From contig CAZVZX010000003.1 in NCBI GenBank assembly GCA_964631235.1, forward strand, positions 1 to 64,000: DNA of 64,000 bases, given 5' to 3'. The notes under the pieces were generated by a model. That model ran no database searches. It saw only the letters and a program-made list of their open reading frames with translations, and was not told the DNA's origin. Source of the DNA: JARKPK01 sp964631235 (GTDB taxonomy: Bacteria; Planctomycetota; Planctomycetia; Pirellulales; Thermoguttaceae). The stretch's first letter is position 1, and every line of letters starts with the position of its first letter. A program made the position numbers and the translations under genes. Positions 45,572 to 55,340 of the stretch are shown piece by piece.

Positions 45572-46576
45572 TTACTTTCCGCGCACCAGCAACTCGGCGA
45601 TTTGAACGGCGTTGGTTGCCGCACCTTTGCGGAGGTTATCGCTGACGCACCAGAAGCAGAGGCCATTGGGATGCGACAAATCCTCGCGGATTCGACCGAT
45701 GAAGGTCTCGTCGCGGTCAGTGCAGTCTTTGGGCATCGGGTACTTTTTGTTGGGAAGATCGTCGATTACGACCAAGCCCGGAGTGGCAGCGAACAGCTCG
45801 CGCGCCTGTTCGACCGAGATTTTCTTTTCCGTTTCGACGACGATCGTTTCGCTGTGGCAATTGGCCACGGGCACGCGAACGCACGTAGCGCAGACTTGGA
45901 TCGATTCGTCTTCGAGAATCTTTCGAGTCTCGTACACCATTTTCATCTCTTCCGACGTATAGCCCATGTGCTTGGGCGACCCAATCTGCGGAATGCAGTT
46001 GAAGGCGATCGGATAAGGGAAACACTCGTATTGATAGTCTTTGCCTTCGAAGAACGCCTTGGTTCCGCCCATCAGATCGCGGGTGCCTGCGACTCCCGCG
46101 CCGCTGACTGCTTGATAGGTGCTGACGAATACCCGGCGGACCCGTCCGGCGTCGTGCAGCGGCTTGAGGGCTTGAACCATCTGTGTTGTCGAGCAGTTCG
46201 GGCTCGAGATGATTCCCTTGTGCTTGGCGACGGCGTGCGGGTTCACTTCGGGAATGACCAGCGGAACGTCGGGGTTCATTCGCCAGTAGCCGCTCTCATC
46301 GATCACAATGCAGCCGCGGCGCACGGCGTCGGGGATGAAATCACGGGCCACATCATCCGGCGTGCTGGCAATCGCCAGATCGACACCGTCGAATGCCTCA
46401 GGCCGAAGTTCCTCAACCACGATCTCTCGACCCGCGAACGGAAGAGTCTTCCCTGCCGAACGCCCTGAAGCAAGGAACTTCAGCCGCTTGTGAGGAAACT
46501 TGCGCTGCTCAAGCAGGGTGCGAATGATGGTGCCAACTGCTCCAGTAGCCCCGACGACCGCAATCGAGTCGAACAC
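45572..46576 (-). CDS. asd: Aspartate-semialdehyde dehydrogenase
   Basis: Reduces aspartyl phosphate to aspartate semialdehyde in the lysine, threonine and methionine pathway (and diaminopimelate for peptidoglycan); 334 aa, normal length. The nucleotide site is IAVVGATGAVGTIIRTLLEQ, the catalytic Cys128 lies in IISSPNCSTTQMV, and STYQAVSGAGVAGTRDLM and CVRVPVANCHSETIVVE hold the substrate and catalytic His regions. DETFIGRIREDLSHPNGLCFWCVSDNLRKGAATNAVQIAELL closes the protein as expected. Transcribed away from the YhaO-like gene. Confidence 0.97.
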   Translation of the reverse strand: MFDSIAVVGATGAVGTIIRTLLEQRKFPHKRLKFLASGRSAGKTLPFAGREIVVEELRPEAFDGVDLAIASTPDDVARDFIPDAVRRGCIVIDESGYWRMNPDVPLVIPEVNPHAVAKHKGIISSPNCSTTQMVQALKPLHDAGRVRRVFVSTYQAVSGAGVAGTRDLMGGTKAFFEGKDYQYECFPYPIAFNCIPQIGSPKHMGYTSEEMKMVYETRKILEDESIQVCATCVRVPVANCHSETIVVETEKKISVEQARELFAATPGLVVIDDLPNKKYPMPKDCTDRDETFIGRIREDLSHPNGLCFWCVSDNLRKGAATNAVQIAELLVRGK

Positions 46577-47377
46577 GGAAGAAGACTCCTCGTTGAGAAA
46601 GGAACGTGATGCGATAATTCACGAAGAACCAACATGCATCCGATCTGTCAGTCCTTGGCTAGTGGCGTGCGCGGGAAGGCAGTCTGCGGACCGGATACAA
46701 ATTCACCATTGTTGCATCAGATCGAAATCCTCTCAAGCGGATCTGCCGTTGTTTTCGGCGGGTTGCGCCCGCCATTATGGGGGGCGGCTCGTGGATCTGG
46801 CGGCGGTCGGTTGCCTCGATCGCATGCCGTTGTGAAGTCTTCCGGGGCCCGAGACCCACGCCCGCCCGCACTCGAAACTGCTCCGTTCGGCCCGGCCCCC
46901 CTGCCCTCCCCTGCTCCGACCTATCCGTTGACGCTTACGCGGCCGCTCGTTGCCGGTCGCCTTCTTTATCGCCGACTGATCGGCCCTCGTTCGGGCCGCA
47001 GACCACAGCGATTCCCGAGCCAATGAAGCGGGCGGTGTCGCCTCTCGACTCGGCATTTCGGCAGCTCGCTTCGATTTGGCAGATGCGCGTGAGTCGGGCC
47101 AGGCCAGGGGGAATGCACGGCCTTTGCATCAAGAGTCTATTGTCAATAATGGCTCACAGCCGGTACACTTTGTCCAGATTGCGCAGCCTGCGGCGATCCC
47201 GCCGGTTTCCGCCGGTTCCGTGAATCGAAGGGCATCTCTGGAGAATCGCAAGGGCGGATTGATGGTCGGCCAATTGGTGCGCGTGAAAGCCGGTCGGAAT
47301 CGAAGCGTTCTAATCCGGGCGGCACGCTGCGACAGGATAAGACTGTGACAGGACTGTGGTTCGAGGGGAGGTCGTAG
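46577..47377. other. Intergenic region with a C-rich run, no gene seen
   Basis: About 800 bases between divergent asd and the YhaO-like gene. Near 46899-46918 a CCCTGCCCTCCCCTGC run repeats the theme of the G-rich tandem repeat at 31385 on the other strand. Open frames here have no recognisable domain. No tRNA is found. Confidence 0.4.
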
Positions 47378-48616
47378 ATGAGCCATCGGGCGTTTCGGTT
47401 TCTTCAGGCAGGCGACTTCCATCTTGAATCTCCGATGACGGGGCTGGCCGAGATTCCCGAGCATTTGACGGACCTGCTCATCGACGCTCCCTACGCTTCG
47501 GCGGCCAAGGCGTTCGAGACGGCGTTGGCCGAGGAAGTCGAATTTGTTCTGCTTGCCGGCGACTTGCTCGATTTGAAACGGTGCGGCCCGCGAGGCCCCG
47601 TCTTCTTGCGCGATCAGTTTTCACGGCTGGCAGCGGCGGAGATTCCCGTTTTCTGGATCCTCAGTTCGATCGAGTCGGCGCATTGGTGGCCCGAGGCGGT
47701 ACCCTTGCCGAGCAATGTGCATCGCTTTGCCGCCGGTCGGGTCGAGGAGCGGGTTGTCTCGCGGCGTGGCGAGCCATTAGTGCGGTTGATTGCGTGCGCG
47801 GCCGACGATCCGGGAGGGGTGCGACTCAACGAGTTCTCGCCTGACCCGACCGGTTTGTTCACTCTCGCCTTGGTGCGAGGGACGTTCGACCGTCAAGTGG
47901 CGGCACAACGTCAGCTTCATTACTGGGCGTTGGGTGGCCCTCACGAATGGACGATCGAGCCGATGTCAACGGCGGTGGTTCATATCGCGGGTGGCACGCA
48001 AGGCCGCGGCCCGCACGAACCCGGCGCANNNNNNNNNNNNNNNNNNNTTTCGCTAGTGCATGTGGATGACGGAGCGGCTCGGCCGATGTTCGTTGCCACC
48101 GATGCGGTTCGTTGGGAGACGCCTCGCCTCGAAATCGACGATTTGGCCTCGGTGGAAGAACTCACGGCACGATTAGAGCAGACCGCGAATCGATTGTTGG
48201 AAGAGGCCGGAGGATTAGACCTTTTGGTTCGTTGGACCTTGGCAGGCAAGGGGGCGTTGATCGATCAATTGCGACAACCGGGCGGTTGCGAGTCGTTGCT
48301 CGCTGGGTTGCGCGACGCATTGGGGCAGCAGCGGCCGGCCATTTGGTCGGCGTCGATCGAAATCGAGCGGTTCGGCGGGTTGCCGGCGGAATGGTACGAG
48401 GAACAGTCATTCCGCGGCGATGTGCTTCGGCTTTTTCGACATTGGGAGGTCAATGGCGATCTTCCCTTGGATTGTGCCGGATATCTTCGAGATTGCGCCC
48501 GAATCGATGAGTTTGCCGCCACCGAACTTCCCGTCGGCCAACAGCGGGACAAGCTGCTGCGCCGCGCCGCGTTGACGGCTGTGGATTTGCTTAGCGACCA
48601 GGAGCGTCGGAAGTGA
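47378..48616 (+). CDS. Metallophosphoesterase, YhaO/SbcD-like exonuclease
   Basis: About 412 aa, nuclease half of an SbcCD-like pair; GGGAGG precedes the ATG. The calcineurin-like fold shows FRFLQAGDFHLESP (metal-binding D and H), FVLLAGDLLDLKR (GD motif) and, near residue 185, YWALGGPHEWTIEP where relatives have a G-H-x-H motif. The segment GTQGRGPHEPGA leads into a run of 19 undetermined bases (seven residues as X), where relatives have a short conserved Gly-rich stretch. The frame stays open across the gap. The C-terminal 150 residues are the family's capping region. It overlaps the ATPase gene by four bases. Confidence 0.88.
   Translation: MSHRAFRFLQAGDFHLESPMTGLAEIPEHLTDLLIDAPYASAAKAFETALAEEVEFVLLAGDLLDLKRCGPRGPVFLRDQFSRLAAAEIPVFWILSSIESAHWWPEAVPLPSNVHRFAAGRVEERVVSRRGEPLVRLIACAADDPGGVRLNEFSPDPTGLFTLALVRGTFDRQVAAQRQLHYWALGGPHEWTIEPMSTAVVHIAGGTQGRGPHEPGAXXXXXXXSLVHVDDGAARPMFVATDAVRWETPRLEIDDLASVEELTARLEQTANRLLEEAGGLDLLVRWTLAGKGALIDQLRQPGGCESLLAGLRDALGQQRPAIWSASIEIERFGGLPAEWYEEQSFRGDVLRLFRHWEVNGDLPLDCAGYLRDCARIDEFAATELPVGQQRDKLLRRAALTAVDLLSDQERRK
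48029..48047. other. Assembly gap (19 N)
   Basis: Nineteen undetermined bases inside the YhaO-like gene. Nineteen keeps both sides in one frame, so the gap size is probably right or differs by a multiple of three. Confidence 0.98.
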
Positions 48617-51600
48617 GAATCACTCAGGTTCGAATCGAACGATTCGGCGTGTGGCGCGGCCTGAATATCGAGGGTTTCGATGACGGCCTCAGTGTGCTGT
48701 ACGGGCCCAATGAGGCGGGAAAGACGACGCTGCTCGAGTTCATTCGCGGCGTTCTTTACGGCTTTGGCGGGGCCCGGGCCGGATATTTGTCGGATCGTTT
48801 CGACGAGGGATTGAACGGAGGGACGCTGACCGTTCGATCGGATGAGGGCCTGTTCGAAGTTCGTCGTCGCCTGTCAACCGATCGTGGCGAGGTTGTGGAA
48901 ATCGTTGCTGCTGACGGCACTCATTTCGGCGAACACTACCTGCGAACGCTCGTCGGCGAGGCGGGGGAGTCGCTCTTTCGCACGGTCTTTGCCGTCGGGC
49001 TCGACGAGGTGCAGGCGTTGTCGGCACTGAGCGACGGCGAGGCGGCCGATCTACTGTATCGGCTTGCCGTGGGGATCGACCCGAGTGTTCCGGTCGGCTT
49101 GATCCGAGAGCTCGATGCAGCTCGGCGCCGCTGGTACGACGGCGCGGGCCGGCCTTCGCACATTGTCCGCTTGCTCGAACAGCGGGCAAAGGCCGAAGCG
49201 GCCTGGGAGGACTTGCTGCGGCGTTCTCAGGCGTATTGGCGCTGCGCAGCCCAACGCGATCAACTCAACGCCGAAATCGCCGCATTCGAAGCGGAAACGC
49301 AGCGCATCAACGATCGAATCCGGCTGTACGATTTGGCCCTCGCTCTGCAATCACAGTGGATTCGTCGCGGAGAGCTGCTTGGCGAGCTGAAGACCCTAAG
49401 CGGCGCCGATTTGCCTGACGAGGCGATCGATCGTTTGGGAACGATCGAGGCCGGATTGCAAGAGGTCGAACGCCGTTTGGCGGATGTCCGCGAAGAACTC
49501 GCTTCTCTCACAGAGGAAAGAACGTCGAACGCTGTGCTTGCCGGCGTCCTCCGCATCGCGCCGCGACTTGCGGCGCTTCGCGAACAAGAAGGTTACTTGT
49601 CGCAATTGATCGAACAGACGGCCCGCTGCGAGCAAGCGGTTGCCGATGCCGATCACGAGGCCCAACGGATGGCGACCGAGTGCGGGCTGCGCCCGGGAGA
49701 GCCTGTGCCGACGATCGATCGGGCGAAACGGGCTCGGCTGGCCCGAGCTGCGGCCGACTTGCGAAAGGCTCAGCAACAGCTTCATGCGGCCGAAGAGCAA
49801 GCGGCCGAATGCGAGAGCCGGGGGCGTCAGGCAGAGCAACGGCTGAAAGATGCCCTTCGTCAGGGCAACGCCGAAAGCGTCGCAGCCGCCATCGAGCGGG
49901 CCGGACAAGTCGCCGCACAGTGGCGAAGGCGGCTGCATGTCGATGAGCGGATCGGTCAACTCGGGCGATATCGAGAGGAACTTGAAGAAGAACGCCGCCG
50001 ATTGACCGCCCAGCAGTTGCTTCCCTTGCCGCTGCTGGCCGTTCTGGGCGGGGTGTTCGCATTGGGAGTCATGCTCTTTCTGTTGGCATTAGTGTTTCCG
50101 CACTATGTGGGCGGCGGCTGGGGGCTGACAATCGCCGCAATCGGCGTGGCGGGCAGCGCCGCAGCGGCGCTGGGCAAGTGGATGTTCGAGAAGTACCATG
50201 CCCAGCGGCTCGACGGCGTGCGAAACCAGTTGGAGTTGCTCGACGTTCAGCGGAAGCAGGCCGAAGAAGAACGCGATACCTTGGACCGGCAACTGCCTCG
50301 AGGATCGGGCCCGCCGGCGGTTCGCGCGAAGGCGGCGGAAGAGGAAGTAGCTCGTTGGGAGGCACTGCTTCCGCTTGAGACGCAATACCAAGAGGCAGTC
50401 CGCGACGGTCAGGCGGCGGCCGAGCGGGTGAGTCAGGCCGAGCGAGAGCTGCGCGCTGCCGAAGAACGGTGGCAGGCGGCCGTGCGCCGCGCCGGTTTGC
50501 GGGGTTCATGGACGCCGGCCCGATTGCGGCAGCACTTGCCAGCGTTGCGGCGTCTTCGGGGGCTGGCCAAGAGCAGACAGCGACTGGCGGAAGAGCAAGA
50601 GCGGGTCGGACGCGAGCTGCGCTCATTGGCCGAACGAGTTGCCCAGTGCGCCCGCGACGCCGGCGCGACGGTCACTGGTTCGCCGCTCGATCAGTTGAGG
50701 CAGTTGGGCGAGTTGCTCGATCAGGCGGAATCATCGGAAAGCGAGCGATTGGCCCGGCGCCGCCGACGTCGTGTATTGCAGCGTCAGGTGCGAAAGCTCG
50801 TCGAGGCGCGCGCGCGATGGAAGCATCGCCGCCGGGCGTTGTGGGCCGCCTGCGGCGTACGTTCCGACAGCGAGCTGCGTCAACGGGCCGCGCAGGCCCA
50901 GCGCGCCGCGGCGATTCGGGCGGAAGTGGCCGAGGTCGATCGCGCCATCGAGATGGCGTTGGGCGGCCGATTCGTTTTGGCGAATCTGGTCGAGCTTTGG
51001 GAGTCGGGAACCCCCGCGCAGTGGACCGATCAGCGAGAGCACGCCCAGGGGCAAGCCGCGGCCGTGGCGAGAGAGCTGAACCGGCGGATGGAGCAACGCG
51101 GCGATTTGAATAAGCAATTGAGCGATTGGAACTCGAACCGCGATCTGGAACGTTTGCGGTTGGAGATCGCGTCGCTCGACGAGCAATTGGCAACGGCCCA
51201 AGAGCAATGGCGCACGGCCGCCCTGGTCTGCCGCGCCTTCGAACAGGTTCGCACACTTTACGAGACGGAACGGCAGCCGGAAACATTGATCGAGGCCTCG
51301 CAGTTCTTTCGGCGCCTGACCGAAGGCCGATACGAACGGGTTTGGACGCCCATGGGAGAAAGAAGTCTGCGGGTGGACGATTCCCGTGGCCGATCATGGT
51401 CGATTGAGTCGTTGAGCCGGGGCACGCGCGAACAGTTGTTTCTTGCATTGCGACTGGCGTTGGCCGCTTATTTTTCTCGGCATGGCATCGATCTGCCGTT
51501 GACGTTGGACGATGTCTTGGTGAATTTCGACGCCGTACGTTTGGCTGCCGCAGCCGAGGTCTTGGCCGAATACTCAAGCGCGCGGCAGGTGATTGTATTG

Positions 51601-52191
51601 ACATGCCACGAACCGCTGCTCGAGTTGTTTGCAAGGCGGGATTCGCGGTGCGGGCGGTTGCCCCGACATACGGAACAACCGCTTCCGCCGTTGCGGTTGG
51701 CCCGCTGGGAGCGGTCGGAGGCGGGTGGTTCCGCCCGGCGTCGCCGATCGCTGCCGGTTTCGGCATCGCGCGAAGTCCCGTCCGATGCCATTGAGGCAGT
51801 GGCCGACGACGAGACGGAGATCAAGTCGCCGATCGATGCGCCGCAGCCGGCTGAGGAATCGGCCGTCTCTCCGGCTGAGTTGCAGGCGAATGTTCCGACA
51901 GAGCTACCGAGCGAATCGCCAGGCGAAGAACAACACGTCGGGAACGAACGCGGGCAGCTCGAGAAGTCGCCCGAGCCGCCACCCGCCTCGGAATTACCGT
52001 CCGCTTCGGCAATGACCGATGCCGATCGATCGCCGCGCGAATCAGAGCCGGGTGAGCTTTCAACGGATTCTCAGGCTCGGCGACGATTGCGACGCCGAAC
52101 TGTTGATCGTTCCTCGCCGCCGCAACGGCCCGGCAAGCCGCGCGGAGTGTTCGACGCCGATTACTTCTCCTCGGAAGACGCCGAGGGATGA
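48613..52191 (+). CDS. YhaN/SbcC-like AAA ATPase with central membrane segments
   Basis: 1192 aa. GTG start overlaps the preceding stop (GTGA), so it is translationally coupled. An SMC/Rad50-type ATPase: N-terminal half with Walker A YGPNEAGKTTLLEFI (about residues 34-48), long coiled-coil arms, and C-terminal signature LSRGTREQLFLALRLALAAY (about 932) and Walker B LPLTLDDVLVNFD (about 958-970). Between the arms, at about residues 472-522, are two strongly hydrophobic helices (LLAVLGGVFALGVMLFLLALVFP and GLTIAAIGVAGSAAAALGKWMF), as in YhaN, predicting membrane attachment. After residue about 1010 there is a 180-residue Pro/Glu/Ala-rich, probably disordered tail. Expected partner of the nuclease for DNA end processing. 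Confidence 0.87.
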   Translation: MRITQVRIERFGVWRGLNIEGFDDGLSVLYGPNEAGKTTLLEFIRGVLYGFGGARAGYLSDRFDEGLNGGTLTVRSDEGLFEVRRRLSTDRGEVVEIVAADGTHFGEHYLRTLVGEAGESLFRTVFAVGLDEVQALSALSDGEAADLLYRLAVGIDPSVPVGLIRELDAARRRWYDGAGRPSHIVRLLEQRAKAEAAWEDLLRRSQAYWRCAAQRDQLNAEIAAFEAETQRINDRIRLYDLALALQSQWIRRGELLGELKTLSGADLPDEAIDRLGTIEAGLQEVERRLADVREELASLTEERTSNAVLAGVLRIAPRLAALREQEGYLSQLIEQTARCEQAVADADHEAQRMATECGLRPGEPVPTIDRAKRARLARAAADLRKAQQQLHAAEEQAAECESRGRQAEQRLKDALRQGNAESVAAAIERAGQVAAQWRRRLHVDERIGQLGRYREELEEERRRLTAQQLLPLPLLAVLGGVFALGVMLFLLALVFPHYVGGGWGLTIAAIGVAGSAAAALGKWMFEKYHAQRLDGVRNQLELLDVQRKQAEEERDTLDRQLPRGSGPPAVRAKAAEEEVARWEALLPLETQYQEAVRDGQAAAERVSQAERELRAAEERWQAAVRRAGLRGSWTPARLRQHLPALRRLRGLAKSRQRLAEEQERVGRELRSLAERVAQCARDAGATVTGSPLDQLRQLGELLDQAESSESERLARRRRRRVLQRQVRKLVEARARWKHRRRALWAACGVRSDSELRQRAAQAQRAAAIRAEVAEVDRAIEMALGGRFVLANLVELWESGTPAQWTDQREHAQGQAAAVARELNRRMEQRGDLNKQLSDWNSNRDLERLRLEIASLDEQLATAQEQWRTAALVCRAFEQVRTLYETERQPETLIEASQFFRRLTEGRYERVWTPMGERSLRVDDSRGRSWSIESLSRGTREQLFLALRLALAAYFSRHGIDLPLTLDDVLVNFDAVRLAAAAEVLAEYSSARQVIVLTCHEPLLELFARRDSRCGRLPRHTEQPLPPLRLARWERSEAGGSARRRRSLPVSASREVPSDAIEAVADDETEIKSPIDAPQPAEESAVSPAELQANVPTELPSESPGEEQHVGNERGQLEKSPEPPPASELPSASAMTDADRSPRESEPGELSTDSQARRRLRRRTVDRSSPPQRPGKPRGVFDADYFSSEDAEG

Positions 52192-53525
52192 TCGGCCGCC
52201 GACCATTTGCTTTTCGCCTCGCGCAGCCGAGCGCGGATCGTCTCTAGCCGTGCCGCGATCTGTTGCTCGAATCCGCGGTCGGTCGGTCGGTAGTACTCGC
52301 GATCCACGCCGAGATAGTCTTGAGCAACGATTCCTTCCGGGCTGTCGTGCGCATATTGATAATCGCGTCCATGACCGAACCGTTGCGCGCCGGGGTAATG
52401 GCTGTCACGGAGATGCACGGGCACGGGCAATAGCCGCGACTCGCGGACATCGCGTTGCGCCTCATCGATCGCCACGGTGGCCGCGTTGGATTTCGGCGCA
52501 CACGCGAGATACGCCACGGCATGCGCCAACGTCAAACGGCATTCGGGCAGTCCGACGATGTCGCACGCCTGGGCGGCCGCCACGGCCAGCGGAAGTGCGT
52601 GCGGGTCGGCGTTGCCGATGTCCTCGCTGGCCAAGATGACAAGCCGGCGAGCGAGGAACCGCACGTCTTCGCCGCCCTCGATCATCCGCGCCAACCAGTA
52701 GATGCCCGCGTCGGGATCGCTGCCGCGCACACTCTTGATCAGTGCGCTGATCGAATCGTAGTGAGCGTCACCGCGGTTGTCGTACACAATCGCCTTGCGC
52801 TGCACGGACTCAACCGCCAGCGACTTGGTGAATTTCAGCGGGAACTCGCGGCTCGACAACACGCCGACTTCCAACGCCGAGAGAGCGCGGCGGGCATCCC
52901 CGTCGCTTGTCTCCGCAAGATAGTCGAGGGCCTCCTCGTCCATTTCGATCGCCAACGCCCCGAAACCGCGATCGCGATCTTCCAGGGCCCGTCGCAAGAG
53001 CAGCTTGATATCGTCCGCCGAGAGCGGTTCAAACTGGAATACTCGGCTGCGACTGACCAGAGCGCTATTGAGCGAGAAGAATGGGTTCTCCGTGGTGGCG
53101 CCCACGAGAATTACGGCTCCCTCTTCCACGTCGGGGAGCAGCACATCTTGCTGCGGCTTGTTGAAACGGTGGATTTCGTCGATGAATAGAAGGGTGCGGC
53201 GGCCTTCAGTCGCCAGCAGGTCGGCGGCCGAGGTCAGCACTTCGCGCAACTCTTTTACGCCGGCGGCCACTGCGCTTACCTGACGAAATTGGCTGCGCGT
53301 GGCCGAAGCCAACAGCCGCGCCAACGTAGTCTTGCCGGTACCTGGCGGGCCGTAAAACACCACCGAACCAAGCCGGTCGGCCGCCAGCAGTCGCCGCAGC
53401 AGCTTGCCCTCACCGAGGAAATGCCGTTGACCGACAAACTCGTCGAGGGTTCGCGGCCTCATTCGTGCCGCAAGCGGCAGGGCGGAAAGCCGGTTCGCCT
53501 TTTCTATCGAATCAAACAGCGACAT
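52161..53525 (-). CDS. rarA: Replication-associated recombination protein A
   Basis: AAA+ ATPase of the clamp-loader class (MgsA/WRNIP1) acting at stalled forks; 454 aa from the ATG at 53525 with GGAGAGG upstream. Motifs are RPRTLDEFVGQRHFLG, Walker A VFYGPPGTGKTTLARLLA, Walker B LLFIDEIHRFNKPQQD, sensor 1 ILVGATTENPFFSLN and SRSRVFQFEPLS; the C-terminal domain has KSVRGSDPDAGIYWLARMIEGGED and the closing HYPGAQRFGHGRDYQYAHD. It is convergent with the YhaN-like gene and their 3' ends overlap by 31 bases. Two DNA-repair loci thus sit tail to tail. Confidence 0.96.
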   Translation of the reverse strand: MSLFDSIEKANRLSALPLAARMRPRTLDEFVGQRHFLGEGKLLRRLLAADRLGSVVFYGPPGTGKTTLARLLASATRSQFRQVSAVAAGVKELREVLTSAADLLATEGRRTLLFIDEIHRFNKPQQDVLLPDVEEGAVILVGATTENPFFSLNSALVSRSRVFQFEPLSADDIKLLLRRALEDRDRGFGALAIEMDEEALDYLAETSDGDARRALSALEVGVLSSREFPLKFTKSLAVESVQRKAIVYDNRGDAHYDSISALIKSVRGSDPDAGIYWLARMIEGGEDVRFLARRLVILASEDIGNADPHALPLAVAAAQACDIVGLPECRLTLAHAVAYLACAPKSNAATVAIDEAQRDVRESRLLPVPVHLRDSHYPGAQRFGHGRDYQYAHDSPEGIVAQDYLGVDREYYRPTDRGFEQQIAARLETIRARLREAKSKWSAADHPSASSEEK

Positions 53526-53528
53526 CAA

Positions 53529-54218
53529 TATCGCCTCTCCAGATTCCGCGCGATCATCTCTTCGCGCAGCCTTCGGCCGCGATCGCCAGCGATAACGTTC
53601 CCGCGATTGCGGACCATTGGCATATGGCTTTCTTCCGAATCACTCGCGGCCGATTGCCACCGCCGTCGCTGGGGACTGCTCGACTGAATGATGCCGCGCA
53701 TTGGTGCCGCACTGTGCATCTATCGTAACGCCCCGGTTATGGAACTCCAAGATGCGCGTCGGCAGCGGTTGTTGTGTCCATGTCGTAACCGGCGTTGCCC
53801 CGCCCTGCCCTGCCCTGCCCCAACTCCCCGTATGCCTATCTTGTCCGCCTGTCGATAATAGCGTCATTGCGGAGTGTGCCATCCGCAAGGTTCTTCGAGA
53901 AACCGTCGCGCGCTGGTCGGCGAATGCAGAGTCCTCAATGGCCCGAAATAGTGTTCATGCCCTTCCCGGCTCAATCGCAGGCAGGGAGTCACTGAACAGA
54001 GTTGGTTCTCTTTGTTTATTTGCCGGTGCGAACCGATTCGGGCTATGGTATCATTCCCTGCGGCTGACGGAGGGAGTAACGCAACGCTCGAAACGGCTCG
54101 AAACCGTTTTTCAAAGCCGCGGTCGGGCGGATTCATGGGGCGAAGTTCGGGCCGTTCGGCGGTGATCGCTGCGCGGCCGCTCTTGTGATTTCCGATAGAG
54201 CTTACCGGAGGCGTTGTC
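53529..54218. other. Intergenic region with C-rich tandem run
   Basis: About 690 bases between rarA and galM. At 53798-53822 there is CCCCGCCCTGCCCTGCCC, with CCCTG units repeated, similar to 31385-31432 on the other strand. No gene is convincing. The galM promoter must lie near 54000-54200; a long inverted GAAACGGCTCGAAACCG-like stretch near 54090-54110 is weak. Confidence 0.45.
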
Positions 54219-55319
54219 ATGGCGCGACATCGATCGATTGCTCGGTTCGTTCTGTTCTGTCTGTTGGATGCGGCATTTGTCCTGGTCGCGGCGAGTTGTG
54301 CGTTGGGGGAAGAACCTCGGATCGAGGTGCGGCCGTTCGGACGTTTGCCCAACGGCACTGAGTCGCCTCTTTACGTGGTGCATAACGGCGCGCAGCTTGA
54401 GCTGCTGGTAATGCCCTTTGGGGCGACGATCGTCACCGTGCGCACGCCCGACCGCGAAGGCCGTTGGGCGGATGTCACCTTGCGATTGCCGACCTTCGAC
54501 GACTACTGGGAGAAGCGAACCGTGTTAGGCACCGTCATCGGCCGATATGCCAATCGGATCGCCGGCGCTCATTTCACTATCGACGGCGAAGAGTATCAGT
54601 TGACCAAGAACAGCGGGCCGAACCATATCCACGGCGGTCGCGAGGGATTTCATCGGAAGCAATGGCATGCCGAGGTACTGCGCGATCCGAACCGATCTGG
54701 CGTGCGGTTGAGCTACACCAGTATCGACGGCGAAGAAGGGTATCCCGGCACATTGAACGTGGAGGTCATTTATGCCGTAACGCCGAAAGACGAATTGATC
54801 ATGGAGTACCGTGCGACGACCGATCGGCCGACCCATGTGAACCTGACAAACCACGCTTATTGGAATCTGTCGGGGGAACCGAACCGAAGCGTGTTGGACC
54901 ACGAGCTGACGTTGTGGTCCGATGCGTATCTTCCCACCGATTCCGCTTTGATTCCCTCGGGCGATCCGGTTTCTGTTGAAGGAACGCCCCTAGACTTTCG
55001 AAAGCCGACGCGGATCGGCGCGCGGATCGACGACTTGAAAATCGGCTACGATCATTGCTTCGTCCTTCGCAAAGAGCGCGGTCAGCGGCTTTCGATGGCA
55101 GCTCGCCTAAAGGATCCGGGCAGCGGGCGGGTAATGGAGGTATTCACCACTCAGCCGGGCATTCAAGTGTATTCCGACGGTGCGCGCCGCAAGGCGGTTT
55201 GTTTAGAAACGCAGCACTATCCCGACTCGCCGAATCAACCACGTTTCCCGTCCACGTTGCTGCGGCCGGGAGAAACCTATCATCACACGACGATCCATCG
55301 GTTCTTCGTCGAGAAATGA
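54219..55319 (+). CDS. galM: Aldose 1-epimerase, secreted
   Basis: Mutarotase converting alpha and beta anomers of galactose, glucose and similar sugars; 366 aa with CGGAGG upstream. A signal peptide (FVLFCLLDAAFVLVAASCALGEE) predicts export, so it acts outside the cytoplasm. The family sequence follows: GATIVTVRTPDREGRWADVTL, TVIGRYANRIAGAHFTIDGEEY, SGPNHIHGGREGF with a conserved His, VNLTNHAYWNLSGE with the catalytic His, GYDHCFVLRK and VYSDGARRKAVCLETQHYPDSPNQP with the catalytic Glu. Export fits a role with the other secreted carbohydrate-active proteins in the window. It is convergent with the hybrid histidine kinase, 21 bases apart. Confidence 0.94.
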   Translation: MARHRSIARFVLFCLLDAAFVLVAASCALGEEPRIEVRPFGRLPNGTESPLYVVHNGAQLELLVMPFGATIVTVRTPDREGRWADVTLRLPTFDDYWEKRTVLGTVIGRYANRIAGAHFTIDGEEYQLTKNSGPNHIHGGREGFHRKQWHAEVLRDPNRSGVRLSYTSIDGEEGYPGTLNVEVIYAVTPKDELIMEYRATTDRPTHVNLTNHAYWNLSGEPNRSVLDHELTLWSDAYLPTDSALIPSGDPVSVEGTPLDFRKPTRIGARIDDLKIGYDHCFVLRKERGQRLSMAARLKDPGSGRVMEVFTTQPGIQVYSDGARRKAVCLETQHYPDSPNQPRFPSTLLRPGETYHHTTIHRFFVEK

Positions 55320-55340
55320 CCCGAAAGGGCGACGGCAATG

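Noticed and set aside
47378..53528. Anti-phage defence system built on the SbcCD-like pair
   Set aside because: The pair and RarA fit housekeeping DNA repair; there is no toxin, methylase, reverse transcriptase or other defence gene, and no island-like composition.
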